Shown piece by piece: positions 11,031 to 21,565 of a stretch of DNA of 64,000 nucleotides (its first letter is position 1; each line of letters starts with the position of its first letter). The DNA is taken from positions 1,798,001 to 1,862,000 of the forward strand of contig NW_020194517.1 in the NCBI RefSeq assembly GCF_002865645.1. The letters are read 5' to 3'. Position numbers and translations under genes: made by a program. The stretch comes from Hyaloscypha bicolor E (Eukaryota; Ascomycota; Leotiomycetes; Helotiales; Hyaloscyphaceae). The notes under the pieces were generated by a model. That model was not told the DNA's origin and searched no databases. It saw nothing but the letters and a program-made list of their open reading frames with translations.

Positions 11031-12378
11031 TTACTTGTCAACCCTGAGAGAACCTCTTCCTTGTGGGCTTTCCGGACTGTTCCGATCGGATTCAAGCGGT
11101 CGATCGCGGAGCCTTACATGTCGAAAATCCTCAACTTCGTCCTCGTTTCTCTTTCGCTTAAGGGCTGCCTCGGGATGCCCAAATGTCTTGGGTTTTATTG
11201 CATTTAGTTCTTCAATCCTGTGTGCGGCCTTAGCGGTGCTAGTGATGCTCTTAATTTCAGAGCGTTCGAAGAAACGTCGATATGTTAGCCCGCAACGTAG
11301 ACTACACAAGGCCGTAAGTAAGCCTTTGGTTAACACATAAGGTCGGAATCTTACCAATCAATATCACCCTCTTCGTCAAAAGCCACAGTTGCAGGGTTGA
11401 GTGTATTGCATTTTGGGCACGTTGCATTACGAACCAAATTTCGATTGAAAATAATAGTCATGAAAACGCGCTGCCCCGGAAAGAAACACAGATCCCAATT
11501 GGCATTCAAATCAATGTGCCCTTTCGTGACGGTATCCTGGATTGCAAAGTCGCCTCCTCGCGATTTTTTCTTCGCCATGACAGTGTTTTCTGAAGTTGAC
11601 TTTTAAGACAGCCACCAATGCCTGAAAATATTAGCTAGTCTCCAGCGCATAGGACTCTCCTTTACCTCTGCGGAGCGCACAAACTCAAGATGGAAAGGAC
11701 TTGCTTTGCCCAATGCATCTATCATGTAGACGGGCTGTTGGCGGTCAACTTGTCCGGGGATTCTTGTGATCATTTGCTGGAGGTGCAAAACGACTTGGAA
11801 GGCTTTGACATTCGTGCGACTGCAAGAGCATAAATTAACCTTTGATTGATAAGATACTGGGTGGTACTTACAGCACCGATCAAGTCATATCAAGAAGTTG
11901 TTTCCCTTGATCAACCACAACTATGAGTCTCTGCATACAGTTGAAGTACCCCTCCTGTACTCTACCAGCAAGACTTTTCTGCTGCTGTTCTTGCTTTTTA
12001 TCTTGGAGATCTGCATTGCTCCTAAATTTTGTCTCGTCAATTCAACCACCAGATATCTGGATAGGGTAGCTCACATCTGCACAGTCGTAAGCAAAAGCTG
12101 GATGGACTCCGTATGTCCAACCAAGTCCGCCTTAAACTTAGCCAAATCATCTTTCTTGCAAACAGCCCACTTGATCTTCATCCGCCCATTTTTAATCTTT
12201 GAACCTGAACCAGTATTTGTTAGAGAAGCCTGGTACTTCTTCGTTTTCTCCTAAAATTCGTTGATCGATCGCCGGCATTGCGCCGCAGCTTGACGGAGTG
12301 CTATCACTTCCGCATACTGGCCGTCCAGAATTTCAAGTCTCTTAACTTGAATCAGGGCAGTTTCGAGACTCAGGGATA
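11031..12378 (-). pseudogene. Fungal ubiquitin-like-domain / zinc-ribbon protein, disrupted
   Basis: Pieces of one known fungal architecture appear in order on the minus strand: a helical N-terminal part (ALRQAAAQCRRSINEF, MKIKWAVCKKDDLAKFKADL, GHTESIQLLLTTVQM, RVQEGYFNCMQRL), a ubiquitin-like segment (PGQVDRQQPVYMIDALGKAS, FHLEFVRSAE), then FAIQDTVTKGHIDLNANWDL and a C-terminal zinc ribbon. A clean 53-bp intron (11354-11302) joins CPKC to CLRC, completing the four-Cys ribbon, and the tail is basic (LKRKRNEDE). Breaks: a TAG after INEF, a frame problem after TTVQM, and a one-base shift between VAVLKVNFRK and the segment containing RGGDFAIQD. Another intron ends TTTTCAG near 11633. The last two exons (11578-11355, 11301-11031) alone could still encode 164 residues. 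Such proteins often occur among fungal NLR/STAND-like or het-related genes. Confidence 0.6.
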
Positions 12379-12724
12379 GAGTTCAGATGATTGCTCGTTT
12401 TGAGAAAATTAAGCGAGCCCCTAGGCCCTGATCTCCACCAACACTTCAAAAGTTTAACCCCTTCTTGAGAGCAGAATTCGATCTAGGCAAGCTGAGCAGC
12501 ATATCCGGTGGTAAAATAAACTCAATTTATAAGCACATGTAAAACCGAAGCCCTTGCTCCAGGTCCTTCAACTTGATGCCGCGAAAACAATCAGTTTTGT
12601 ATTAAGAAAATCTTGTGAGAAAGCTAAAGGATGACTGCGACGAAAAGCAAACATTATTGATACCCCATACCACCCCCATCCTTGGACCGACTCTACTGGA
12701 CGCGTCTATGAAAATCTAATGAAA
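12379..12724. other. Intergenic or lost 5' part of the preceding pseudogene
   Basis: The N-terminal part of the ubiquitin-like gene would be expected here, but no convincing frame is left. It is also the 3' flank of the glycine-rich gene. Confidence 0.35.
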
Positions 12725-14159
12725 TCAAGCCCTCGAACCTCCACGTCGTGCTTTACTTGCATTCTTCTTCGCAACCTTTCCTTGTCCAGGCTTACCAACA
12801 TTTCCCATGAGTCTGGATTGTCCGTTTTCAGCGCTCCCACCACTTCGACGAGATCCTCCAGTTCTTCCCTTCACTGCTGGAGATCTTCCGAATGCTGTGT
12901 TGGTATTTCCAGGAGGCGGCATAGAGTCTGAGCCAGGGGATCCTCCAGCAGTACCTGGGCCTCCTTGCCCTCCTAGTCCAGTTCCAGGGCCGCCGTTACC
13001 ACCTCCACCATCTCCACCTCCTCCACCACCTCCTCCACCTCCGCCGCCTCCTCCACCGCCTCCCCCTCCCCCTCCCCCTCCGCCGCCGCCGCCACCACCA
13101 CCACCAGCTGGTGGGGGTGGGAGCGGTGGTGAGCCGGTAGGCCAAACCGCCCTAATATGTTTTAGCATAGTCCATACATTGCTTTCACATCTACTGGCAC
13201 AATAGAATAACGAGCACTTACGTCCACGCGGCTTTCATTGCTCTCGTAGCAGGACGTATAGCGGCTTTTGGAGTCCTGTTGATGATAATGGCGATGGAAT
13301 TGACAGCTGCGCAATTGGCCGCTCGAGTGGCGGCAGGAGTATTGGGGTCGAAAAACGAATGATGAATGAACTCCATCAATATCGTAGAGAAACGGTCGTG
13401 TATCCAGTATCCCAAGTGTCCAAAGTACGGAATAGAGATGTCGTATCCACCGGCCGGAGGCGATGCATTCATGATGGTGATGATCTCTGGAGGGAGGTTG
13501 TTGGTCAACACAGCAGGTGGTATGTTGTGGTGGGGAGGAAGTAACAGTTGTGCCAGGGAGTTGTCAAGAGAGGCTCGCAAGTCCTCACCGTTCCCTGTGT
13601 ACCGGCCACGGACGGCACCATCTCTATAGCGTGTAGGAGCGTTGACCATCACGACCCACGAATGGTTAGGAGCCTGAACTAAACATGGCTATTAGCTATC
13701 ACAACTTGGAGTTCTTGAACCGCGAAGCCACAATATCATCTCATTCGTCCTGGCCCCACAGAAGAGGAAGAGAATCTTACCTGGGGATTTACAGGCCGTA
13801 TTTGGTTGCTGCAACACAGAAACACGAGGGTTGTCGCCTCTAAAATGCGCATGGTCGTTGTGTATCTTGAGAGTATTTCCTGCAATTCCGTGGATTTTCT
13901 TTGCGAACGACCCGTAGGTACAGCGGTCCATTTCAGGCCTTGTTGGAACCACGATTACGTTGGATACATTATTCGGAGTAAGGTTGGCTTTATACCTGTA
14001 AATGTTCCCTACCAGAAACTTAATAGTGGGGGTTCCAGGTTGATAAGGAGGGATACCCGGCACGAAACTTAGGATTGGAGGCAATCCTGGATCAGGATCT
14101 TGGTTTCCTTGAGGCAGAGAAGGATCTGGTGGACCTTGAATTTGAACGACCCCTGCCAT
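12725..14159 (-). CDS. Divergent macro-domain-like protein with polyglycine C-terminus (paralogue A)
   Basis: Three exons (14159-13781, 13678-13222, 13151-12725) give 420 residues; introns are GTAAGA..TTTAG, GTAAGT..ATTAG. The first ~300 residues align in order with the product of the next gene, with the same intron positions and phases and an identical first-exon length (379 bp). The pattern resembles a macro domain: FLVGNIYRY, VIVVPTRPEMDR, AKKIHGIAGNTLKI, SWVVMVNAPTR, a helix, then YDISIPYFGHLGYWIHDRFS and a final strand NSIAIIIN. No canonical macro catalytic motif is visible. Then come PPLPPPPA, 31 glycines, a Gly/Pro segment and a basic tail (KGRTGGSRRSGG, KKNASKARRGGSRA) like an RNA-binding RGG region. 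Gene structure is well supported; the macro reading is inference from strand/helix order only. Confidence 0.75.
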
Positions 14160-14762
14160 TGTAACGAAGATGTGATATTCTTGTGAGAATTATTTTTGAA
14201 TATTGATCTTGGGGTCGGGAGGGACTTTAACTCTTCGACCGGGAGTTGAGTAGCCTTGTAGCTTGTGATATCCTTGAAAGGTTCTTTGTCACCGATAGAA
14301 AAGCGCTGCTTTCAGACTCCTTGATAAAGGACACAACCTACATAGGATAAAGACTTCGAGAGGAACTGTCACGGGGGAAAACTCGTGATAAGCGGTAAAG
14401 AATGAGACCGTGTTACAAAGAAACAAGAATGGGGAGAGGGGAGGAATCAAAGCCAAATAAAGTGAAAAGTGCAAACGCGTGGTGCAAACGGATATGTGAG
14501 ACAAACGCCACCAGGACTTTCAGGTGAACATACTTCTCACATTCTTCTCAGATTGCAACATCAAAATTCATCAATTATTCAATTATATAGTAACTATTTC
14601 TTGGAAAGAAAATGACTTGAGAAGGAAATTCCTTTCTATAATGCCAATTCAAAACCAGTAGTACTTTCCACCGAGCTCAGGAGAACTATAAAGCATTCGT
14701 ATAGCAAAAACAAACATGCGTCGATTTGCCCTCAACCATTCTAACTCAGGAATTTTGCTGGA
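14160..14762. other. Intergenic between the tandem paralogues
   Basis: Contains the promoter of paralogue A and the 3' flank of paralogue B. Moderately AT-rich; no coding signal seen. Confidence 0.5.
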
Positions 14763-16011
14763 TCAATAACCTCTTCCCGATCTTGTCACCTTAGCAAGAG
14801 GGCCAACTGGCGGTGGGGGTGGTGGTAGAGGCGGGAGAGGAGGAGGCGGAGGAATTGCAACTGCCGGCCGTGCTTGACCTTGGAACTGCCAGCTAAGGAC
14901 AAAGTCAGCCAGTTCGACTTCGAGTTGATGTTTTCCCCCAACTTAATGCGTCAAGGAAGAAACAGCGGCACGTTTTGAAGAAGAGAAGAACACTTACCGG
15001 AAAGCGGCTCTGAGGGCTCTCTTTTGAGCACGATGTAAGGGGGTGTCAGGATTATCGCCCACGACAAATGTTCCACAAATAGAGACAGTGTTGAAACGTA
15101 AACGATTGAAGTTGATAGCGGGGAGACTTAGCCCAGCAGCAAGCGGTACGCCAGGCGGTTGAGTCCAGAACGAGTCTCTGATGGCCTTCATGGCGATATT
15201 GCCAGCCTCTTGCACGTCCCAACCGTGTGAAGGGCCCATGAAGCTGAAGGCGATTGATCTCGGTAAAGCGGCGGCGTTCAATCCCCCGCCCGCAGTTACG
15301 ACTGGTGGAAGGTTGCCTCTGACCGACGCTGGTACGTTGTAATTCGCATTTTCCCTCGCAGCCTCAAAGGCGCGGATGTAGCATTGATAGAGCTGGCCTC
15401 CGTTTCCTCTAAATCCAGTCACAGGGTCTGCCGGGCCGTTCACAAATGTTGGCACATTGACCATGATAATCCAGTTGTGACTCGTAGTTCGGAAAGCTAA
15501 TTTTTTATCAGTGTTTCATTCAAGTTTCGGAGATGCGGGCGCAGTGTTATGGGTCGGCAACACGAAATTGTACTACAGCTTGTCTTCGAGTGAAGAAAAT
15601 AGGCTATGAGAGCTAGAAATGGGAAGACTTACCCGGTGCCCTAACCGCCGATGTAACGCCGTTTCTCTCGAGTAGTGAAGAGCGTATTATTATCCCTGTT
15701 GCAGTATTGAGTCTCGACTTATAGTTGCAAGCTCTGTTCCAGATTCCCAGGTTCGGACCAGCAAGTAAGTGGAACTTGGTTGGAGGATATTCGTTTCTGC
15801 GGTTCATGCCAACATCCGTGGCAATGACGATGGCCTGAGTAGGGTACGTGAATATGTCTGACTGCTCAACCGCAGTTACTCGCGGGAAACCAGGATTCCC
15901 AACGGTTTGATTTTGCCATATAATAACTGCTTCATTGGGGTGAACCCCAACACGTATATTTTGCGGTAGTGGCGGACCACCCCCGGGCATAAAGGCGGCC
16001 TTGGGAGGCAT
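14763..16011 (-). CDS. Divergent macro-domain-like protein with proline-rich tail (paralogue B)
   Basis: Exons 16011-15633, 15496-14998 and 14892-14763 give 335 residues; all introns are GTAAGT..TAG. The order of segments fits a macro fold: TAVEQSDIFTYPTQAIVIAT, TKFHLLAGPNLGIWNRACNY, TGIIIRSSLLERNG, SHNWIIMVNVPTF, the helix GGQLYQCYIRAFEAAREN, the strand and loop PRSIAFSFMGPSHGWDVQEA, the helix GNIAMKAIRDSFW, and a last strand RFNTVSICGTF. Compared with canonical macro domains, the NAAN-like and GxxG-type loops are not conserved. The C-terminus is proline-rich (AIPPPPPLPPLPPPPPPV) and ends KVTRSGRGY. It lies upstream of and codirectional with its paralogue and arose by tandem duplication, since exon 1 length, intron phases and the HxWxxMVNxP core are shared. 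Function is unknown. Confidence 0.75.
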
Positions 16012-16481
16012 GTTTGATGTATTTGATATAGATTAAAATCCATTAATTTGAGCCTTAGCTTACACGAGCATGTAGGGAATGACATAAGGCCATTATATGG
16101 TCAAGGTTTCTTTGTTGTCCTGAAAACGGCTTCCGAGCATAATCATCATAGCCGAGTCAAAGAAGATAGCCTGAGATACAGCTGCACTTGAGATATTTTT
16201 CTGGATACTTTGTTCTCGAGCTCAACTACTCGGAATATAAAACCATTGCATTCATCACGATAACCTCTCCCGGGCTTTGTGGTCACCCCTTTATCACTAC
16301 CCAACCCAACTCCATTGTTCCTGAACGGGACTGTCCAGTGGGAATGGTATAGATCACACCACCCGCAGTTTACGGTAGTGCGGCGATAGCTTCATCTATA
16401 GATTGTTAGCTTTTCAATGTACTAGAAGGGAGTTGAAACAATAAACTTACTAGGTAGACGTTCGGAGTCGAAATTAGCATG
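16012..16481. other. Intergenic
   Basis: Promoter side of paralogue B and 3' flank of the F-box-like gene. No other signal recognised. Confidence 0.45.
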
Positions 16482-17372
16482 TTAAATGTCTCCAGAGTCG
16501 GCCTCAGAATGATTGTCTGTCTCCTCAGCAAAGGGATCTTCGGGTGTATCGTCGTCCATAATGGTAATGGCATTTCCTACATTGTCTCTCAAGGTTGAAG
16601 ATGCTTTGGAAGGTGCAATCTGACGACGCTCACGCTCTTTGAGGTGCCAGCCTCTCGAGTGCTCAGTCTATGCAAATGTCAAGTCAGTAGTTGTTCAATT
16701 CGAGTTACAAAATGGCTTCTACTCCCAAACTTACTGTTCCACTGCTATTGCTGTTCGAAGGCTCATAGAAAGAGTTGTTGAAGAACATGTCGGAGATTGC
16801 TGAAAAGAGACTCCAATCGTCGTCCTCCAAAGGCGATCCATATCGGCGGCGGTCGCTTTCTTTCTGCTATTCTCTCCATGTCTCGTTCTGCCGCCTGCAC
16901 AAATCCCTTTTCATCTACTTCCATGGCCCTCTTGTATCTTCCCCCTTGCTCCTGCAGTACCGAAAGCTTGGCGTAACGTCCAGTTTCCCAGTTATAAGCC
17001 ACATCTCTCGGGAACCAGTTGGCAAGCGAATGGATCAATGTACGCTCTCGACCATCGGCCATGAAAGTATTACTCTTGAGGGGGACGGGGCCATGGTGAA
17101 ACTCCTTGTGTACTTCCATGAAAGCCTTGCAAGTGAGACCCAGGCAAATAGAAGAGACCGGGTCGCCATCGAAGTGCTCTCCGATCATGCGGCGGAGTTC
17201 GGGAGGGAAACCGGCGAGGGATTTGCCAACTGTTGAACAAATGTCAGCCAACTGAAAGTGAAGCCATCAGCAGGTTGGGATCATGACCTGGCTCGACAAC
17301 ATCTGGGCCTGGCGCGGCCGACTTCTTCTTGGTTTTGCGGGACCAACCATTGCTTTTATTTCTGGGAGGCAT
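16482..17372 (-). CDS. F-box-like protein, with an apparent frameshift
   Basis: Exons 17372-17288, 17229-16735 and 16667-16482. The N-terminus is basic and lysine-rich (MPPRNKSNGWSRKTKKKS), followed after intron 17287-17230 by an F-box-like helix set (AGFPPELRRMIGEHFDGDPV, SSICLGLTCKAFMEVHKEF). F-box proteins link targets to SCF ubiquitin ligases. The middle exon begins in one frame (through MERIAERK) and continues in another (YGSPLEDDDWSLFSAISDMF), and no splice site lies at the change, so a one-base indel near 16865 is likely (real mutation or assembly error). Intron 16734-16668 (GTAAGT..CATAG) leads to a third exon that keeps the second frame (TEHSRGWHLKERERRQIAPS) and ends with an acidic tail (DDDTPEDPFAEETDNHSEAD). 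Reading the first frame alone gives a truncated 183-residue product. Confidence 0.6.
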
Positions 17373-20270
17373 CGCTATGCTACGAGAGGAAGTTTCTGGG
17401 TGATGAGACGTTTGTTCAGGAAGAAATCGCAAGATATCGATCAAGAATCGCGGGGAAAGAAGCGCAAAAGCGAAAACGGTGTGGCGTAAAAGAACCGAAG
17501 GCTCTGCAATCAACCTTGATCAACACCGAACACAAGTTCTGGAAGGAACTTGCAAGGTGTCGCAATGTTGTGCACGGAGTTGCGATTGTTGTTTTAAGAT
17601 GGAGGAAGTGGATTAGCAGCAGAATTTATTGGGGAGTGCGCGAGACTATGAGAAAAATGTTGAAGCAAAATTTAAAGATTGCGATAGCCTTGTAGAAATT
17701 GAGATAACCGGGTGATTCGCGTCATGAAATCGACACCGTCCGGATTCACTCTAGGACATTGATAAGATAGATGCAATTCAGCTTGGCTTAAGGAGATGAA
17801 TGGCAACAACACTTAAGTCATGCGCAACCCCCGAGTTATGCTTTGCTGTTAGAATGGATTGGGCTATTTGAGATGCTCAGCATGCTTGAGGTGGAAAGCT
17901 AGAATGCTCGTTTTGGTTATTTTTGTAAGGTATTTCAAGGAGGAGCACCATTGCTACACGAGCCCGCACTCTCTGAGCTTCCGAATATACATCTACTTTA
18001 GCAACTCATTATTATTATAAGTTTACAAATCTATGAGCCATAATTCTAGCTATTCATGTTTCCAGGGGGGAAATATCACCGTTCCAACTAACGCTTCCTC
18101 CCTTGGAGGGGGTTTTAGTTGTTCCCTACTATCGCTTAAGCTTATCCCTTACTATTAAGCTCTGCATATGCTCGTTTATTTAGCTAATCCCTACTATCGC
18201 TTCCGGAGGTGAGCTACCATCGTATTGCTTGACATGTCCTCGCTTATTTAAGCTATCCCTGTTATAGTTTAGTATATGCTCTCCTTATGCTAAAAAAACT
18301 TCCACACGAACCTTATTCAATGCAATTTAATATAAACAGATCCAATCATCTCAATCATTCTTCTCTTCCATCTCCGACCCCTTGAGAATTGCAGTTTCCT
18401 CTCATCTCAAGTCCCATTCTCATCCATCCTCAATTCCAAGACGTCAACAATCATAAAGGGGCTTTAGCGAACCATTTTAGCCGCCAACCTCTCCTCTCCA
18501 CTCCTCACCGAAATAAAGACCACGCATTTCATCCTCGAATCAACTCCTGTCACTTCCCTTCATAACATAATTCAAACCACAATTATATCAAACTTCTCTC
18601 AAACAAGCAACATCTTCTACCCAATTCTTCAATTCACATCTCTTCAAAAATTCCCTCGAGGTGCAAGAGCTGCTCTTCTCTATAAGCAAGGTCTATCTCT
18701 CTCCATCCACCTCCCCTTCCCCTGCCCTTTCCCGGTCTCTTCCAAGACCACATCCGCAAAGCTCCCCCCCGGTGTCCGCACCCAGAAACCAGGCCCCCTC
18801 CCCACCCACGCAATGAAAAGCCCGTCCGTGCCCGGGGAACCACATCACCAATCCCCACAGCCACAAACCGCCACCAATCCTCACTCAATCTCCCATCTCA
18901 GCTCGTCGCGGTCAAAGCACCCTCTCCTTTCCCAGTCGGGCTCCTCAAACTCGGCATTCGGGCATACGGCAGTCCTGATTGCATCACTTCCCTTCCACAC
19001 ATTGCTTTTCCCCCGGAGGGCAAGCCGGAACGGGACGAGACGAGACGGGCTGCAAATGACGCTCGAACGGGGAAGGTCCAGCATTCCCCGGAAAAAGCAC
19101 GCACGATAAGATGCCGCAATAAGGAAAGAAAAGAAGGAAAAAACAGATGGCAAAGAAGAGGTCCAGGCCCGAGTCCTCCAAAATGCCATTGTTCCTTGCT
19201 AGGTCGGATCGGGGTTTGGAAGCGAGAGGGAACATAGCATGATTTGCATGCATGGGACACAGTGTCACATTGGGAATGGAGTTCGGCATGCAACCTAACC
19301 TAACTTCATCCAACCCAGCGATCGCTGTCCACCGCGAGGCATTCGGGCTGTGCGACCGAGCGAGGTTAGGGAAACCCCCACGGTTGCATCATCAACAGCA
19401 CCAGCGTCGTCATCACCATCATCCGTGCGCTCTGCCTTTCTTTCATCGAACTTCAACACCACGATGGGGATGAAGGAGACACGGAGTACCGGTCCAAAGG
19501 CAGGCGCTGGACCTTGGTTGGATGGATCGAAGGAATGAGTCAGGTGTTGTGGGGAGGAATGTGGAGACCAGATGACGATGATCCACATTCCAGATTTTCT
19601 AGAAGGATGCAGAAAGTACGGAGGTACTGAGTCAAGCGGCATACAACGGCAATGCAGACGAAGGCCGAGCGTGCATTCTTCCATGTAAATTTACAAGGAA
19701 TGAAAGGTCTCAAAACGTTTGCATCCAATGCCATTGGTTTCTTTTAATGAATTTTTTACATTTCTGATTTGGATTCATTTCGGATTCATCTATCAACACG
19801 ACGTTCGCATCACTAGCAGTAAGTCTGCTGAATGCGCTCATTCATTCCTCTAAGAACACTTGCCAGCCAAAGCAAATTACCATCCCCATGCAAGTGCAAT
19901 TAGTAAGGCCCGTATGTACCGTATGGTAGGGCGGTTCATGAACGAGAAAAGGAAAAGGAAAGAACCCAAATGCCAGAACTGCGCTTGCTTGCTGGCGACC
20001 GCGCTTTGTCGTACGCCCGCAGCAGATGGACGCAAAAGCGCTCCGAGAATCAAATATGCTTCGTGATTGATTTTGATGTACAGGAAAAGGAAAGGGGATT
20101 TGTGACAATTGTGCGTTGTGTTGGATGGAGGTGTATTCGGGGCATGGGGGGTATCTGAGTCGTCGACGTCGTTATATTTGTGCGTGACATACAAAAGGCG
20201 AGCTGGCAGATCTGATCCGTTCTTCGATTCAATCCGTAAGGCTGGTATCTTCGTAACATCGGAAGGTCGA
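17373..20270. other. Long intergenic region with a short degenerate repeat
   Basis: 2.9 kb without a supported gene. From about 18110 to 18290 a degenerate motif recurs: TCCCTACTATCGCTT at about 18123 and 18187, with variants TCCCTTACTATTAAGC and TCCCTGTTATAGTTTAG, mixed with CTCGTTTATTTAGC-like blocks. The stretch 18300-18900 is pyrimidine-rich and 18900-20200 is of ordinary composition, probably holding the 3' flank of the G-alpha gene. Open frames at 18634-18888 and 18813-19109 show no family pattern. Confidence 0.45.
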
Positions 20271-21565
20271 TTAGAGGATCAGTTTCTGGAGATTTCGTTG
20301 GATGATCATGTCTTGGACCGAGGACATGGTGACTTTCAGAAGATCGGTATCCGTGGCATTGGTGAAATGCGAGTAGACTTCCCGGCCCGGACTTCGATTC
20401 AGAGCCACGAACTTGTCCATAAAGTATTTGCTTGTTTGTTCAGCGCTGCCGGTATCGCCATGGAAATCGGAGAAGCCGAATTTGGTGATTGGGCTTTGCT
20501 TGATCTTGACCTTGAATATGTCCATCTTATTCAGGAAAAGGATCAGAGCCGAATTTTTGAACCAATGGGAATTGGCAATCGACTCCCATAACATCAGAGC
20601 TTCCTGCATTTGATTCTGCAGAGGGTCAGCATTTATCTACCATTTTCAATCGCTCTACTTACGCCATCTTTATCCTCTGCCAAACATTGATCGTATCCAC
20701 TGATTGCTACCAAGAACATCAAAGCGTTGACATTCTCGAAACAGTGAATCCACTTCTTTCTCTCCGATCGTTGTCCACCAACATCAAACATCCGATATTG
20801 TAAAGATCCCAAATCGAAAACGGTTTCAGTTATGCCAGTGGTACGGAGGCGTGCTCGAAGAACATCTTGGTCGGTAGGAACGAACTCTTTGCTAAACAAT
20901 CGGTCGAGATCACCGAAGAAGCTGCTCGACTCGTTAGCTCTGTCACAATTACTTGCAGGTGGTGGAATCCCTACTAGCTCAAATTATCATGTAGTGCGAA
21001 TTCGTTGCCTCTCTCAATCGCCTTTTGGATTCCAGGATCCTTCCACATGTCCCTAAAAGCTCGTAGATATTCGACGGGGACCGGTTCGTACGGCCGAAGG
21101 TCCTTTTCTTGCATGATGACTGGGAGATGGGCCTGCGATTGTGAACGTTAGCATAAGCTCGGCGCATCTGCCGGATGACTTGGGGGAGAAGGAGATTGTA
21201 CGCACTGCGGTGTGTTCGTACTCGAAAGGGATGCGAAAGTCCTCCATAGCATCGATCGTCATCCGCAGGCCATCGAGAATGTTGTTGAAGATGATGACCC
21301 GCCATTCCTCCTTCTCGTTCTTTGAGAATCCATCCTTGGTATAGATCAATCGCATTTGCTTCAGTATCGTAGATTTGCCACTCTCTCCAGCTCCTGTATC
21401 TCGCGATTAGCCATATGTGCTTTGGTATTGACGTTGGCGACCGAGATGCATACCCAATAGCAAGAGTTTCACGACCTTCTGCATTACCTTCTCATCCCGA
21501 TGAATGAGCGCATCGATCTCCCGACTCCTCTTGGCCTCAACATCTTCCCGGGCGCCGAAACACAT
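20271..21565 (-). CDS. Heterotrimeric G protein alpha subunit (group II-like)
   Basis: Five exons (21565-21454, 21393-21206, 21132-20975, 20921-20663, 20615-20271) give exactly 353 residues, the family norm. Nucleotide-binding boxes are intact: GAGESGKST (P-loop, split by intron 1), RARLRTTGI (switch I with the catalytic Arg), [12 protein letters not shown] (switch II with the catalytic Gln), NKMD, and TNATDTD. The N-terminus is [16 protein letters not shown]: no Gly at position 2, so no myristoylation, but Cys2 could be palmitoylated. This is what I recall for the Neurospora GNA-2 class rather than GNA-1 or GNA-3. The C-terminus NLQKLIL lacks the Cys at -4, so it would resist pertussis toxin. 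It signals from seven-helix receptors at the plasma membrane. Subgroup assignment is from memory and less certain than the family. Confidence 0.96.

Noticed and set aside
12807..13205. Plus-strand open frame with a long polyproline run
   Set aside because: It is the antisense of the polyglycine exon; the minus-strand gene has matching introns and a paralogue, the plus frame has neither.
18634..19313. Overlapping open frames on both strands
   Set aside because: No family pattern or splice support; GC-rich low-complexity composition keeps frames open by chance.
20109..20591. 160-codon plus-strand open frame
   Set aside because: Antisense shadow of the last G-alpha exon.
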